From Bacteroidota bacterium (GTDB taxonomy: Bacteria > Bacteroidota > Rhodothermia > Rhodothermales > Bin80), in contig JAPPBZ010000185.1 of NCBI GenBank assembly GCA_026702635.1, forward strand, positions 1-6,342: a DNA stretch of 6,342 nt, read 5' to 3'. The position numbers and the translations under genes were made by a program. The notes under the pieces were generated by a model. It did no database searches and had not been told where the DNA came from. It worked only from the letters and a program-made list of their open reading frames with translations. Shown piece by piece: positions 1-6,054 of this stretch. Every line of letters starts with the position of its first letter. Positions within the stretch are counted from its first letter, which is position 1.

Positions 1-103
1 ACTGGTTGTAGCCGCCCCAGAAACTAAGCGGTGTATCGCTCACCAGAAGCGGACCGGAACCACCCCCCTCTACCAGCACCGTCCCGTGTATTACATGTCC
101 CAT
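1..103 (-). CDS. Aconitase X small (swivel) subunit, N-terminal part, runs off the left edge
   Basis: This is the first 34 codons of the small aconitase X subunit (AcnX swivel domain, formerly DUF126). The minus-strand reading from the ATG at 103-101 begins MGHVIHGTVLVEGGGSGPLL and continues to the block PLSFWGGYNQ at residues 25-34. A small residue-rich stretch followed by PLSFWGG is the hallmark of this family. The ATG lies inside the 3' end of the large-subunit gene: the overlap is 13 nt, in a different frame, so the two are almost certainly translationally coupled and made in equal amounts. In the family this domain completes the active site of the large subunit by closing over the Fe-S cluster and substrate. 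Complete subunits are usually about 130-150 residues, so about three quarters is missing here because the window ends. The family is clear; the substrate is unknown. Confidence 0.85.
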   Translation of the reverse strand, partial: MGHVIHGTVLVEGGGSGPLLVSDTPLSFWGGYNQ

Positions 104-1350
104 CGCGCTGAATCGATTTCAATTCTACCCAACATGGCTGACTGGACACAGTCTTCGAGTGATCCGTACACCACACGGGTTCCCAACAACCCAGGCGCGT
201 AATAGGCATATTTCGCGGAATTCGTCATCAACACATTGATGGAATCGGGAAGCATCGGACTGGTCAGGATGCATGTATCAACCGTCACAGTTCCTCCAAA
301 ACGCCTGATCACCTCCAGATACCCTGCCCTGTCTGCAAGTGTACGAACCACGCGGCTTGCAGTAATCAAAAACTGGACCCGCTCATGCTTGCATTTCCCC
401 TTTACAAGTTTTGACAACAAAGCAAACTCATTCAAAGAAAAGTGAGGACTCCCCAGAGCAATCATATCCAGTTGGTCGTTATCTGTCGTGGTTAATTCCT
501 TGCGCACGGTGCGCAACATGTCCATTGTGATCGCCGTGCTGCGAAGGGGAGGCTTTCCACAAAATACTGTGTTCCTATTAGGAGCCTCGGGAGTAACTCC
601 AATGATGTGATAAAGCGCGACTGTCCCCGCGGATGCCATTGCCGCCCCCAGCGCTTTCAGGTTATCTTCGCCTGGAACTACATCCAGTCCTTCGATCACT
701 GGAACAAATTCTCCGGCATCCATGCCAATCAGATGCCCCAATACTCCATAAAAACTATCATCTTCCAGAAGAGTGGGCGGAATACCTCTGAGGTGGTAGA
801 GCAGTTGCCCTCGCCGGTTCTCCTCCAGATGCAGGCCTGCTGCCGGAGCGCGACCTGTAACCGCCGCACATATATCCAGAAGATCGGGATAACGTGTTGT
901 CCTCGCCCCCAAAACTGAATTAACGAATACGACAGCACTGGATTCTCCCCATGCCACTTGCTGTCCGAGAACTGGACGTTCACTTTCCTGATACGGAGCA
1001 CAGGTCCAGGTAGGCTTGCATCCCATGGACTGATAGGCAACCATCTGCCTTCGGGCTTTTTCCGCCCAATCCGCAGGCACAGCCCAACGTTTCCATCCAT
1101 GTTCGTCTACCCCGCTCACATTCAGGGTTGTCGGAACAACTACCTTCGCTCCCCAACCTGATAGCCTCTCTGCATATTCAAGCGTTGCATCCCCCTGGAA
1201 CAGCGAGCTGTCAATGTGCGCAGCAGTGATATCCAGAAATTTTTGGGCCCCGAAGACCGGCAACATTCGCACGAGGATCCGCATGGCCATCTGCCGGGCC
1301 TTTCCATTTTCACCATGCAAATCCGCCTGATCCCTTGAAGTCAGATTCAT
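91..1350 (-). CDS. Aconitase X catalytic (large) subunit, split type
   Basis: This 419-residue protein is the aconitase X catalytic domain (formerly DUF521), a hydro-lyase related to aconitase and isopropylmalate isomerase. Family blocks seen in order, numbered from the chosen ATG: LTSRDQADLHGENGKA (3-18), AAHIDSS (43-49), VPTTLN (72-77), GCKPTWTCAPY (110-120), NSVLGARTTRYPD (144-156), TGRAPAAGLHL (165-175), LKALGAAMASAG (231-242), GVTPEAP (251-257), ALGSPHFSLNEF (298-309), VDTC (357-360) and TNSAKYAYYAPG (376-387). Cys117 and Cys360 are plausible Fe-S ligands, with Cys111 or Cys401 as further candidates; this is inference. The length matches split large subunits. I chose the ATG at 1350 because the family N-terminus begins there; the frame stays open to TTG codons at 1369 and 1404, adding 7 or 18 unmatched residues. 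A weak AGGT lies about 9 nt upstream. Characterised bacterial relatives dehydrate cis-3-hydroxy-L-proline, while an archaeal branch acts on phosphomevalonate. No proline- or isoprenoid-pathway gene is in view, so the substrate is left open. Confidence 0.9.
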   Translation of the reverse strand: MNLTSRDQADLHGENGKARQMAMRILVRMLPVFGAQKFLDITAAHIDSSLFQGDATLEYAERLSGWGAKVVVPTTLNVSGVDEHGWKRWAVPADWAEKARRQMVAYQSMGCKPTWTCAPYQESERPVLGQQVAWGESSAVVFVNSVLGARTTRYPDLLDICAAVTGRAPAAGLHLEENRRGQLLYHLRGIPPTLLEDDSFYGVLGHLIGMDAGEFVPVIEGLDVVPGEDNLKALGAAMASAGTVALYHIIGVTPEAPNRNTVFCGKPPLRSTAITMDMLRTVRKELTTTDNDQLDMIALGSPHFSLNEFALLSKLVKGKCKHERVQFLITASRVVRTLADRAGYLEVIRRFGGTVTVDTCILTSPMLPDSINVLMTNSAKYAYYAPGLLGTRVVYGSLEDCVQSAMLGRIEIDSARWDM

Positions 1351-1376
1351 TGACAATGACCTAGTGTCCAAATAAT
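1350..1376 (+). promoter_or_regulatory. Possible promoter for the nuclease-ATPase pair
   Basis: A perfect TTGACA (1350-1355) is followed after only 15 nt by AATAAT (1371-1376), which matches five of six bases of the TATAAT consensus. The spacing is shorter than the preferred 17 nt, and the -35 box touches the aconitase X start codon. If used, it would give the nuclease gene a leader of about 70 nt and contain the palindrome at 1391-1411. This is weak evidence, given only as a candidate. Confidence 0.22.
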
Positions 1377-1390
1377 CCCTTTCCCAAAAG

Positions 1391-1411
1391 CTGGAACTCT
1401 CCAAGCTCCAG
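1391..1411. promoter_or_regulatory. Imperfect palindrome in the divergent intergenic region
   Basis: Eight-nt arms CTGGAACT (1391-1398) and AGCTCCAG (1404-1411) flank a 5-nt spacer and match at 7 of 8 positions as an inverted repeat. Read as RNA from the minus strand, the one mismatch becomes a G-U pair. The transcript leading into aconitase X could therefore form an 8-bp stem with a 5-nt loop about 40 nt before its ATG. It could be an operator for a dimeric regulator, an mRNA leader hairpin, or chance. Confidence 0.3.
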
Positions 1412-1415
1412 TTTC

Positions 1416-1446
1416 TTAACTATGGTACGAATCAGATCACTATATT
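1416..1446 (+). promoter_or_regulatory. Alternative weak promoter just upstream of the nuclease gene
   Basis: TATATT (1441-1446) matches five of six bases of the -10 consensus. The nearest -35-like box is TTAACT (1416-1421), 19 nt upstream, which is rather far. Transcription from it would start close to 1453, exactly at the first in-frame TTG of the nuclease gene, giving a message with no leader or almost none. That would agree with the missing ribosome binding site there, but the boxes are weak. Confidence 0.2.
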
Positions 1447-1452
1447 GCGCCC

Positions 1453-2736
1453 TTGAAGTACCCCCTAAATGCTTTGATCAAACTTCTTTGTCTTGGTGAT
1501 GCCCACTTGGGGCGTTATCCATCCAGGGTTCCTACTGACGAATCATCATTATCGGTCCGTGCCGTCTGGAGACGAGCCGTTACAGAAGCCATTGACAATG
1601 ATGTTGATGCCGTGATTCTGACGGGAGATATGGCCGACAACAACAATTCTTACTTCGAAGCCTATGGAGCACTTCGAGGCGAAATTTCCAGGCTGAGCCA
1701 ATATAATATTCCTGTAGTCGCAGTCGCAGGAAATCACGACCACGAAGTCCTTCCCCGGCTCGCTGAATCAGTGCCTGATGATAATCTTACATTGCTCGGG
1801 CAGGGCGAAACCTGGGAAGAAAAAATACTGGAGACCGGCTCTGGTCAATCTCTTCGTTGCGTCGGCTGGTCCTTCCCCAGTGCCCATTATGATCAGTCTC
1901 CTCTGGATATTTTCAACCTGCCGCAGAGTGAATATTTTACGGTCGGAATTGTCCACGGAGCTCTGGAGAGTCAGGACAAGTTCGCCCCGTTAGCCAAAAG
2001 AGACCTAGATGCTCACCCCGTCGACCTATGGTTACTTGGGCATGTACACGCCCCCAAACTTCATGAAGATCACAGGGCTCCGGTCCTGTATCCGGGATCC
2101 CCCCAACCATTGGATCCCGGTGAGCCTGGTACTCATGGCCCATGGATGATTACGATTGATGATGATAATCATATTCAGGCTGAGCAACTCCCGCTGGCAT
2201 CCGTACGCTATGAAGAGATTGTGATTGATGTATCAGGTCGAGAGAAGATCGGGGATATACACACCTCCATAGTGGAGCAGCTTGAAGAATCTACCACAGA
2301 GCTGACCAAGAATTATCCTCTGCTCCAGTATCTCTCCTGCCGACTGATACTTGAGGGACAAACGCGGTTACACCGCACACTGTCCACCGAAGGACTTGCC
2401 AACACCGACAGCTATGATCGACAAGTCAATCAATGCAGTATTGCCATTGATAAAGTTTCCATTAACACCGCACCAAACCGTGATCTGCAGGAGATTGCAC
2501 AGCTTAAAAATGATCCACCAGGTATACTCGCACGGTGGCTCCTGAAGCTCGAAAACACTGACGATCATGCCTTACTCAATGATGCGCATGACGCCGCAAA
2601 GACGGTATATAGCAGCACCGGATTCAAAACCCTTGGTGAAAAAGAACCCGACCCAGAGACGCTTGCCAGACTGGTGAACCAGCAGGCGTTACTTCTTCTT
2701 GATGAACTCCTGGCCCAGAAAGAAGACAATGACTGA
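1453..2736 (+). CDS. Mre11/SbcD-like metallophosphoesterase, DNA exonuclease subunit (YhaO type)
   Basis: This 427-residue protein is a calcineurin-like metallophosphoesterase of the Mre11/SbcD/YhaO family, which cuts DNA ends together with a Rad50-like ATPase using two metal ions. All expected motifs are visible: GDAHLG (15-20), GDMADN (58-63), GNHDH (93-97), the lone His in IVHG (166-169) and GHVH (196-199), then the conserved YPGSPQP. The nuclease domain fills about the first 235 residues. The remaining ~190 form a C-terminal region containing the CRLILEGQTRLH strand seen in family capping domains, and probably bind the partner. B. subtilis YhaO is of similar size. The start is unusual: no ATG or GTG follows the in-frame stop at 1417-1419. 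The candidates are TTG at 1453 (used here) and TTG at 1474; the latter gives a more typical short N-terminus before the first motif. Neither has a clear ribosome binding site. The stop overlaps the next gene by 8 nt, indicating a coupled operon. Confidence 0.88.
   Translation: MKYPLNALIKLLCLGDAHLGRYPSRVPTDESSLSVRAVWRRAVTEAIDNDVDAVILTGDMADNNNSYFEAYGALRGEISRLSQYNIPVVAVAGNHDHEVLPRLAESVPDDNLTLLGQGETWEEKILETGSGQSLRCVGWSFPSAHYDQSPLDIFNLPQSEYFTVGIVHGALESQDKFAPLAKRDLDAHPVDLWLLGHVHAPKLHEDHRAPVLYPGSPQPLDPGEPGTHGPWMITIDDDNHIQAEQLPLASVRYEEIVIDVSGREKIGDIHTSIVEQLEESTTELTKNYPLLQYLSCRLILEGQTRLHRTLSTEGLANTDSYDRQVNQCSIAIDKVSINTAPNRDLQEIAQLKNDPPGILARWLLKLENTDDHALLNDAHDAAKTVYSSTGFKTLGEKEPDPETLARLVNQQALLLLDELLAQKEDND
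2092..2120 (+). repeat. Perfect 9-bp inverted repeat inside the nuclease gene
   Basis: CCGGGATCC (2092-2100) and GGATCCCGG (2112-2120) are exact reverse complements separated by 11 nt. They lie in codons for the conserved YPGSPQP loop and the following LDPG, so the repeat may simply reflect coding constraint (two Pro-Gly-type turns). In RNA it could form a strong 9-bp hairpin. Confidence 0.5.
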
Positions 2737-5488
2737 ATCACTATTCTTCAAGGAGATGCGGGTCGACCGGATGTACGGTTCAAATTTTGATCTTTCCCTC
2801 TCGGATCTTTCTGCACATCTCAACATCGTATTTGGACCAAATGGAGCAGGAAAGACGACGATCGCCAATGCTTTGAACGGACTGCTTCTACCCAGCGCTG
2901 GCCGTGCAGTCCACCTACATGCAACTGCGGATCTCTGTTTTGGCAACCAAACACTTCATGTGGACGTGCAAGATCGGCGGGCTGAATGCCGGATCGGAGG
3001 AAAAACGGTCGACCGAAGTGAGCTATCCCAGTTTCTCCGTCCAAAAAGTTATCATCTGTCCCTCCAAGAACTCCTCCCAGAAGTAACCGGTGACGGGGAT
3101 CTAGCCCAAGAAATTATCAGACAGGCCAATGGCGGGTTTGATATTGCTAAAGCTGGTAAAGAGCTTGCATTCAGTCTCCAGAAACGATACAATAGGACAA
3201 CTGAGGCCAAAGAGTTTGAGAGTGCCAACGACAAACTTCGGCGAATACAACGAGAGCAGCACCACCTTCAGGATCAGAAAAATCAACGTGCAAACATTCA
3301 ATCCGACCTTGATGTATCCAGACAGGCTGCAGAACGTGTGACAGCCATTGAAAAGATTCGAAAATGGCAGATTGCTGATGCAAAATACCAGGAAGCAGTA
3401 GCTATCGTAGAGGCCTATCCCGCTGCGATTCGCTCCAGCCATGATCTGACCGACATTGTATCTAAAACCCAGGAATTAGCCAGTGCTCTTGCCCAATTGA
3501 AAAGAGATGTCGGAGTACAGCGTGAAGCAATTGAATCTACGCAGGAAAAACTTGATCAAAATCGACTTTCGCCGAATGGGCTCGAACCCGGTGAATTGCA
3601 ACTGCTGGACTCACACACTCGAGACTGCTCTGAACAATCCCGGGAGCTAGAAAAGCTGAACGAAACCCGTGAGGCCACAAAAGAACAGGCACGGGAAGCC
3701 TGGGAGAACCTTGGCGGCCACACAGAACACGGTTGGGACCCTGCTTTCACACAGGAAGATCTGCGGCACCTGCAAAAATATGCGAAAGACTTTGGCTCGC
3801 ATATTCACGAAAAACAGTCGCTAAAATCATTGAAGACCCTTCTTGAAGCCACAGATCGCAAAGGGGCTGGCATGAACAGTGATGAGCTTCGAGATGCACA
3901 GCAGATTCTCGTACAATGGATCCTGGCTTTGAATGAAGATTTTCCACAACGACAAAATGTCCGCACGCTACTTCTCATCATAATTATCCTGTCCACGGTT
4001 CTGTCTCTGGGAGCCGGATTCTTCTTACATCCCACTGGTTTTTCTGGACTGCTGGTTAGTGTACTCACCTTCTGGATCTATACCCTGCTCCACTCAAACA
4101 AACAACCGCGGATTGCACCTACACAAATCGACAAACTGAAGCGTCTACTTCCTGGACTGTCTCAAAAGTCTGACCTGGATTCGTTACGGTCAGGTCTTAA
4201 CCAGTTAATCGAAATACGGTCCAAAGTACAATTGGACGAACTGAAGTCAAATGAGGGATTGCGAACAGAACGTTCTCTGGAAAACTTGGCTGAGCGGGAA
4301 CCTGAACTTGAAACCCGCAAGCAAGAACTGGTCAGTTCACTCCATCTTGATGATCCCCCAAGCGACATTACTTCCCTGATCGAGTTCGTTGATCGTATCC
4401 TCAACTGGCGGAAGCTGGACCGCAAAGCAAAGGAATTAACCACTGAATGCAACATTACCTCCGAACGCTATGGAACTCTATTGAAAACGACAGGAGATCT
4501 ATTTGCGAAGCACGGATACGATCGACCAACTGATCCACGCGATGCTGAACGGCTTCTTGATGAACTCAGGCATGACAATGACGCCGCCAAACGTGACAGC
4601 GACCGCCTCGCTCAGGAGAAACGAGCATGGGAGACGACCCTGAGCCAACTCAAGGATCAAGAATCCCGGCATACGAAGGTGTTCACCGATCTGGAGCTAG
4701 ATATAGGGGATCTTGCTGGCCTCGCGAGCCGTGCCAGGCAATTTGCAGAATGGACCAAGGCGAACGCCCACGCGAACGAATTACGGATACGCTCGGAGAG
4801 CTTACACCGAGATCTTCCAGATGAACACCAATCACTCCTGGAAGCTGAAAATCTTGAGGACGAGCTAATGTTGGCACAGCAGGAATCTGAAAAAGAGAAG
4901 GATTTGCAGGAACGTCTTACCCGGCTCGATGCTGAAATTGAACGCGCGGAAGCAGATAACTCCCTCGAAAATGCACTCGCAGAAAAAGAAAACAAGCGGA
5001 TCGCGCTTGAGAGCGTTCGGGAAGAGAAAACAGCAAAGGCGGTCGGGCAGGCAATCCTTGATACTCTCCGTGAGAATGCAATTAAAAATGCCCCCCTGGT
5101 ATTTCAACGTGCACAGGAGAATTTTCAACAGGTTACCGATCACCGCTACACGCTCAAGATCCCCCAGAACGAAAGTTTCATAGCACAAGACAATCAGCGA
5201 AAGCGTGATTTTGATTTAACGGAGTTGTCCAGTGCAACAAGAGTTCAGCTACTCCTTTCTGTGCGCCTTGCATTCGTTGAGACACAGGAGACCAACTACC
5301 GTTTACCGATCACCCTTGACGAAACGCTCGCCAACAGTGATGATGAGCGTGCACGAGCGATCATCAAAACAATGGTAACCCTGGCTGAAGATCGACAGAT
5401 TTTCTACTTTACTGCACAACAGGACGAAGTGGACAAGTGGGGAGATTTCGTTCCCGAACATTTGCTGAAGGTATATTCCATTGGGTGA
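2729..5488 (+). CDS. Membrane-anchored Rad50/SbcC-like ATPase (YhaN type)
   Basis: This 919-residue SMC/Rad50-like ATPase is the predicted partner of the preceding nuclease. The N-terminal half-site carries Walker A, GPNGAGKTT (36-44). The C-terminal half-site carries a signature-like LSSAT (833-837), Walker B LPITLDE (859-865), a D-loop ANSDDER (868-874) and FTAQQ (894-898) at the switch position. Long charged Glu/Lys/Arg/Gln-rich stretches (about 140-410 and 460-800) are predicted coiled coils. At the middle, where Rad50 has a CxxC zinc hook, there is no CxxC. Instead two hydrophobic segments (about 414-433 and 438-455) with a short His-Pro-Thr-Gly turn form a membrane hairpin, which should anchor the coiled-coil tips in the inner membrane with both ATPase halves in the cytoplasm. 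Size and layout fit B. subtilis YhaN better than SbcC. The ATG at 2729 was chosen because it overlaps the upstream stop (ATGACTGA) and directly precedes the conserved N-terminal strand; an upstream in-frame TTG (2699) would add ten residues. DNA end processing or repair is inferred from the family, not shown. Confidence 0.88.
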   Translation: MTESLFFKEMRVDRMYGSNFDLSLSDLSAHLNIVFGPNGAGKTTIANALNGLLLPSAGRAVHLHATADLCFGNQTLHVDVQDRRAECRIGGKTVDRSELSQFLRPKSYHLSLQELLPEVTGDGDLAQEIIRQANGGFDIAKAGKELAFSLQKRYNRTTEAKEFESANDKLRRIQREQHHLQDQKNQRANIQSDLDVSRQAAERVTAIEKIRKWQIADAKYQEAVAIVEAYPAAIRSSHDLTDIVSKTQELASALAQLKRDVGVQREAIESTQEKLDQNRLSPNGLEPGELQLLDSHTRDCSEQSRELEKLNETREATKEQAREAWENLGGHTEHGWDPAFTQEDLRHLQKYAKDFGSHIHEKQSLKSLKTLLEATDRKGAGMNSDELRDAQQILVQWILALNEDFPQRQNVRTLLLIIIILSTVLSLGAGFFLHPTGFSGLLVSVLTFWIYTLLHSNKQPRIAPTQIDKLKRLLPGLSQKSDLDSLRSGLNQLIEIRSKVQLDELKSNEGLRTERSLENLAEREPELETRKQELVSSLHLDDPPSDITSLIEFVDRILNWRKLDRKAKELTTECNITSERYGTLLKTTGDLFAKHGYDRPTDPRDAERLLDELRHDNDAAKRDSDRLAQEKRAWETTLSQLKDQESRHTKVFTDLELDIGDLAGLASRARQFAEWTKANAHANELRIRSESLHRDLPDEHQSLLEAENLEDELMLAQQESEKEKDLQERLTRLDAEIERAEADNSLENALAEKENKRIALESVREEKTAKAVGQAILDTLRENAIKNAPLVFQRAQENFQQVTDHRYTLKIPQNESFIAQDNQRKRDFDLTELSSATRVQLLLSVRLAFVETQETNYRLPITLDETLANSDDERARAIIKTMVTLAEDRQIFYFTAQQDEVDKWGDFVPEHLLKVYSIG

Positions 5489-5519
5489 GGCCAAACCTGT
5501 ACCCGCACTCATAATGGAA
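5476..5519 (+). other. Nested inverted repeats around the ATPase stop codon
   Basis: Outer arms TTCCATT (5476-5482) and AATGGAA (5513-5519) are exact reverse complements. Inside them GGGT (5483-5486) pairs with ACCC (5501-5504), and AGG (5488-5490) pairs with CCT (5496-5498) over a 5-nt loop. The TGA stop (5486-5488) lies in the left arm. No run of T follows, so it is not a standard intrinsic terminator; it may be an mRNA 3'-end or coupling structure, or chance. Confidence 0.3.
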
Positions 5520-5609
5520 GATGGACCTATTCAGCTCCAAGCGATCTCGAACCGATATAAACAACATTGGGTATTATGCACGTGAATACACAAACAATAT
5601 ATCTGAGCA

Positions 5610-6029
5610 ATGGCATCTAGAGATAAGGAGTTGGACCTCACACACAGGCTGGAGCCGGAGACACCTTCGGAAGTTGTGAGGCATGTACCCAATGTGAAAG
5701 ACACCATGTCATTCAGAGAGCCATTGCCCTCCGCGTCCGAGTTGGCTGAGTACGAGAAAGTGCAACCAGGTGCGGCTGATCGAATTATTAGCATCATAGA
5801 AAAAGGGCAGTCACTGGAGAGTGACGCTCTTCAGGAAAAGGCAGCCATCGCCAGACATAGGCTGACAGCTTCTACGATCATGTCTCTATCTCTGATTGCA
5901 ACTGCTGTAGCCGCTCTAATTTTTGGTCCGGGCTGGCTATCAATCCCGCTTGGATTTGGGGGAATCTTGGCCTTTGCACTGCGAGAATTATTGAACAGAG
6001 ACATAGGTCAAAGGAACAATGACATGTAG
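5610..6029 (+). CDS. DUF2335 family small membrane protein
   Basis: This 139-residue protein matches the DUF2335 layout. It has a variable charged N-terminus (1-38), then the family block LPSASELAEYEKVQPGAADR (39-58) leading into a helix with Gln/Glu/Lys, then two hydrophobic segments (about 87-105 and 110-127) and a short basic tail. No signal peptide is seen, and the two-helix hairpin should sit in the inner membrane. The biochemical role of DUF2335 is not established to my knowledge. The ATG at 5610 has no good ribosome binding site (only GAG close by). A second in-frame ATG at 5706, just before the conserved block, would give a 107-residue protein of the family's core length and cannot be excluded. 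The gene is 121 nt after the ATPase on the same strand and 25 nt before the lipoprotein ATG at 6055 (overlapping an alternative start), so it more likely belongs with the lipoprotein than with the nuclease pair. Confidence 0.75.
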   Translation: MASRDKELDLTHRLEPETPSEVVRHVPNVKDTMSFREPLPSASELAEYEKVQPGAADRIISIIEKGQSLESDALQEKAAIARHRLTASTIMSLSLIATAVAALIFGPGWLSIPLGFGGILAFALRELLNRDIGQRNNDM

Positions 6030-6054
6030 TTTTTTAGGTATTGGTCCTACTGTG

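Noticed and set aside
607..918. 103-codon plus-strand frame
   Set aside because: It is antisense to the aconitase X gene with no ribosome binding site or family features.
729..1100. 123-codon open frame on the minus strand
   Set aside because: It lies wholly inside the aconitase X large-subunit gene in another frame, has no recognisable motif, and the aconitase X frame is supported by many family blocks.
3101..3442. 113-codon open frame on the minus strand
   Set aside because: It is antisense to the coiled-coil part of the ATPase gene; its Phe/Ser/Leu-rich composition is what the reverse of Glu/Lys/Gln-rich coding gives.
4657..4995. 112-codon minus-strand frame rich in Ser/Phe/Arg
   Set aside because: It is the antisense shadow of coiled-coil codons of the ATPase, low in complexity and without a family match.
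2729..5488. Canonical SbcC/Rad50 assignment
   Set aside because: There is no CxxC zinc hook and a membrane hairpin sits in its place, so the YhaN-type label fits better.
5476..5530. Intrinsic terminator after the ATPase gene
   Set aside because: The inverted repeats are present but no T-run follows either arm, so the standard terminator form is absent.
5554..5603. AT-rich boxes (GATATA, TATTAT, TATATC) upstream of the DUF2335 gene as a promoter
   Set aside because: No matching -35 box lies at the right distance from any of them (TTCAGC and TTATGC are poor), so I cannot support a specific promoter although one may exist here.
5531..5797. 88-codon minus-strand frame covering the 5489-5609 spacer
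   Set aside because: Most of it is antisense to the DUF2335 gene and the product shows no motif; the spacer itself shows no convincing gene.
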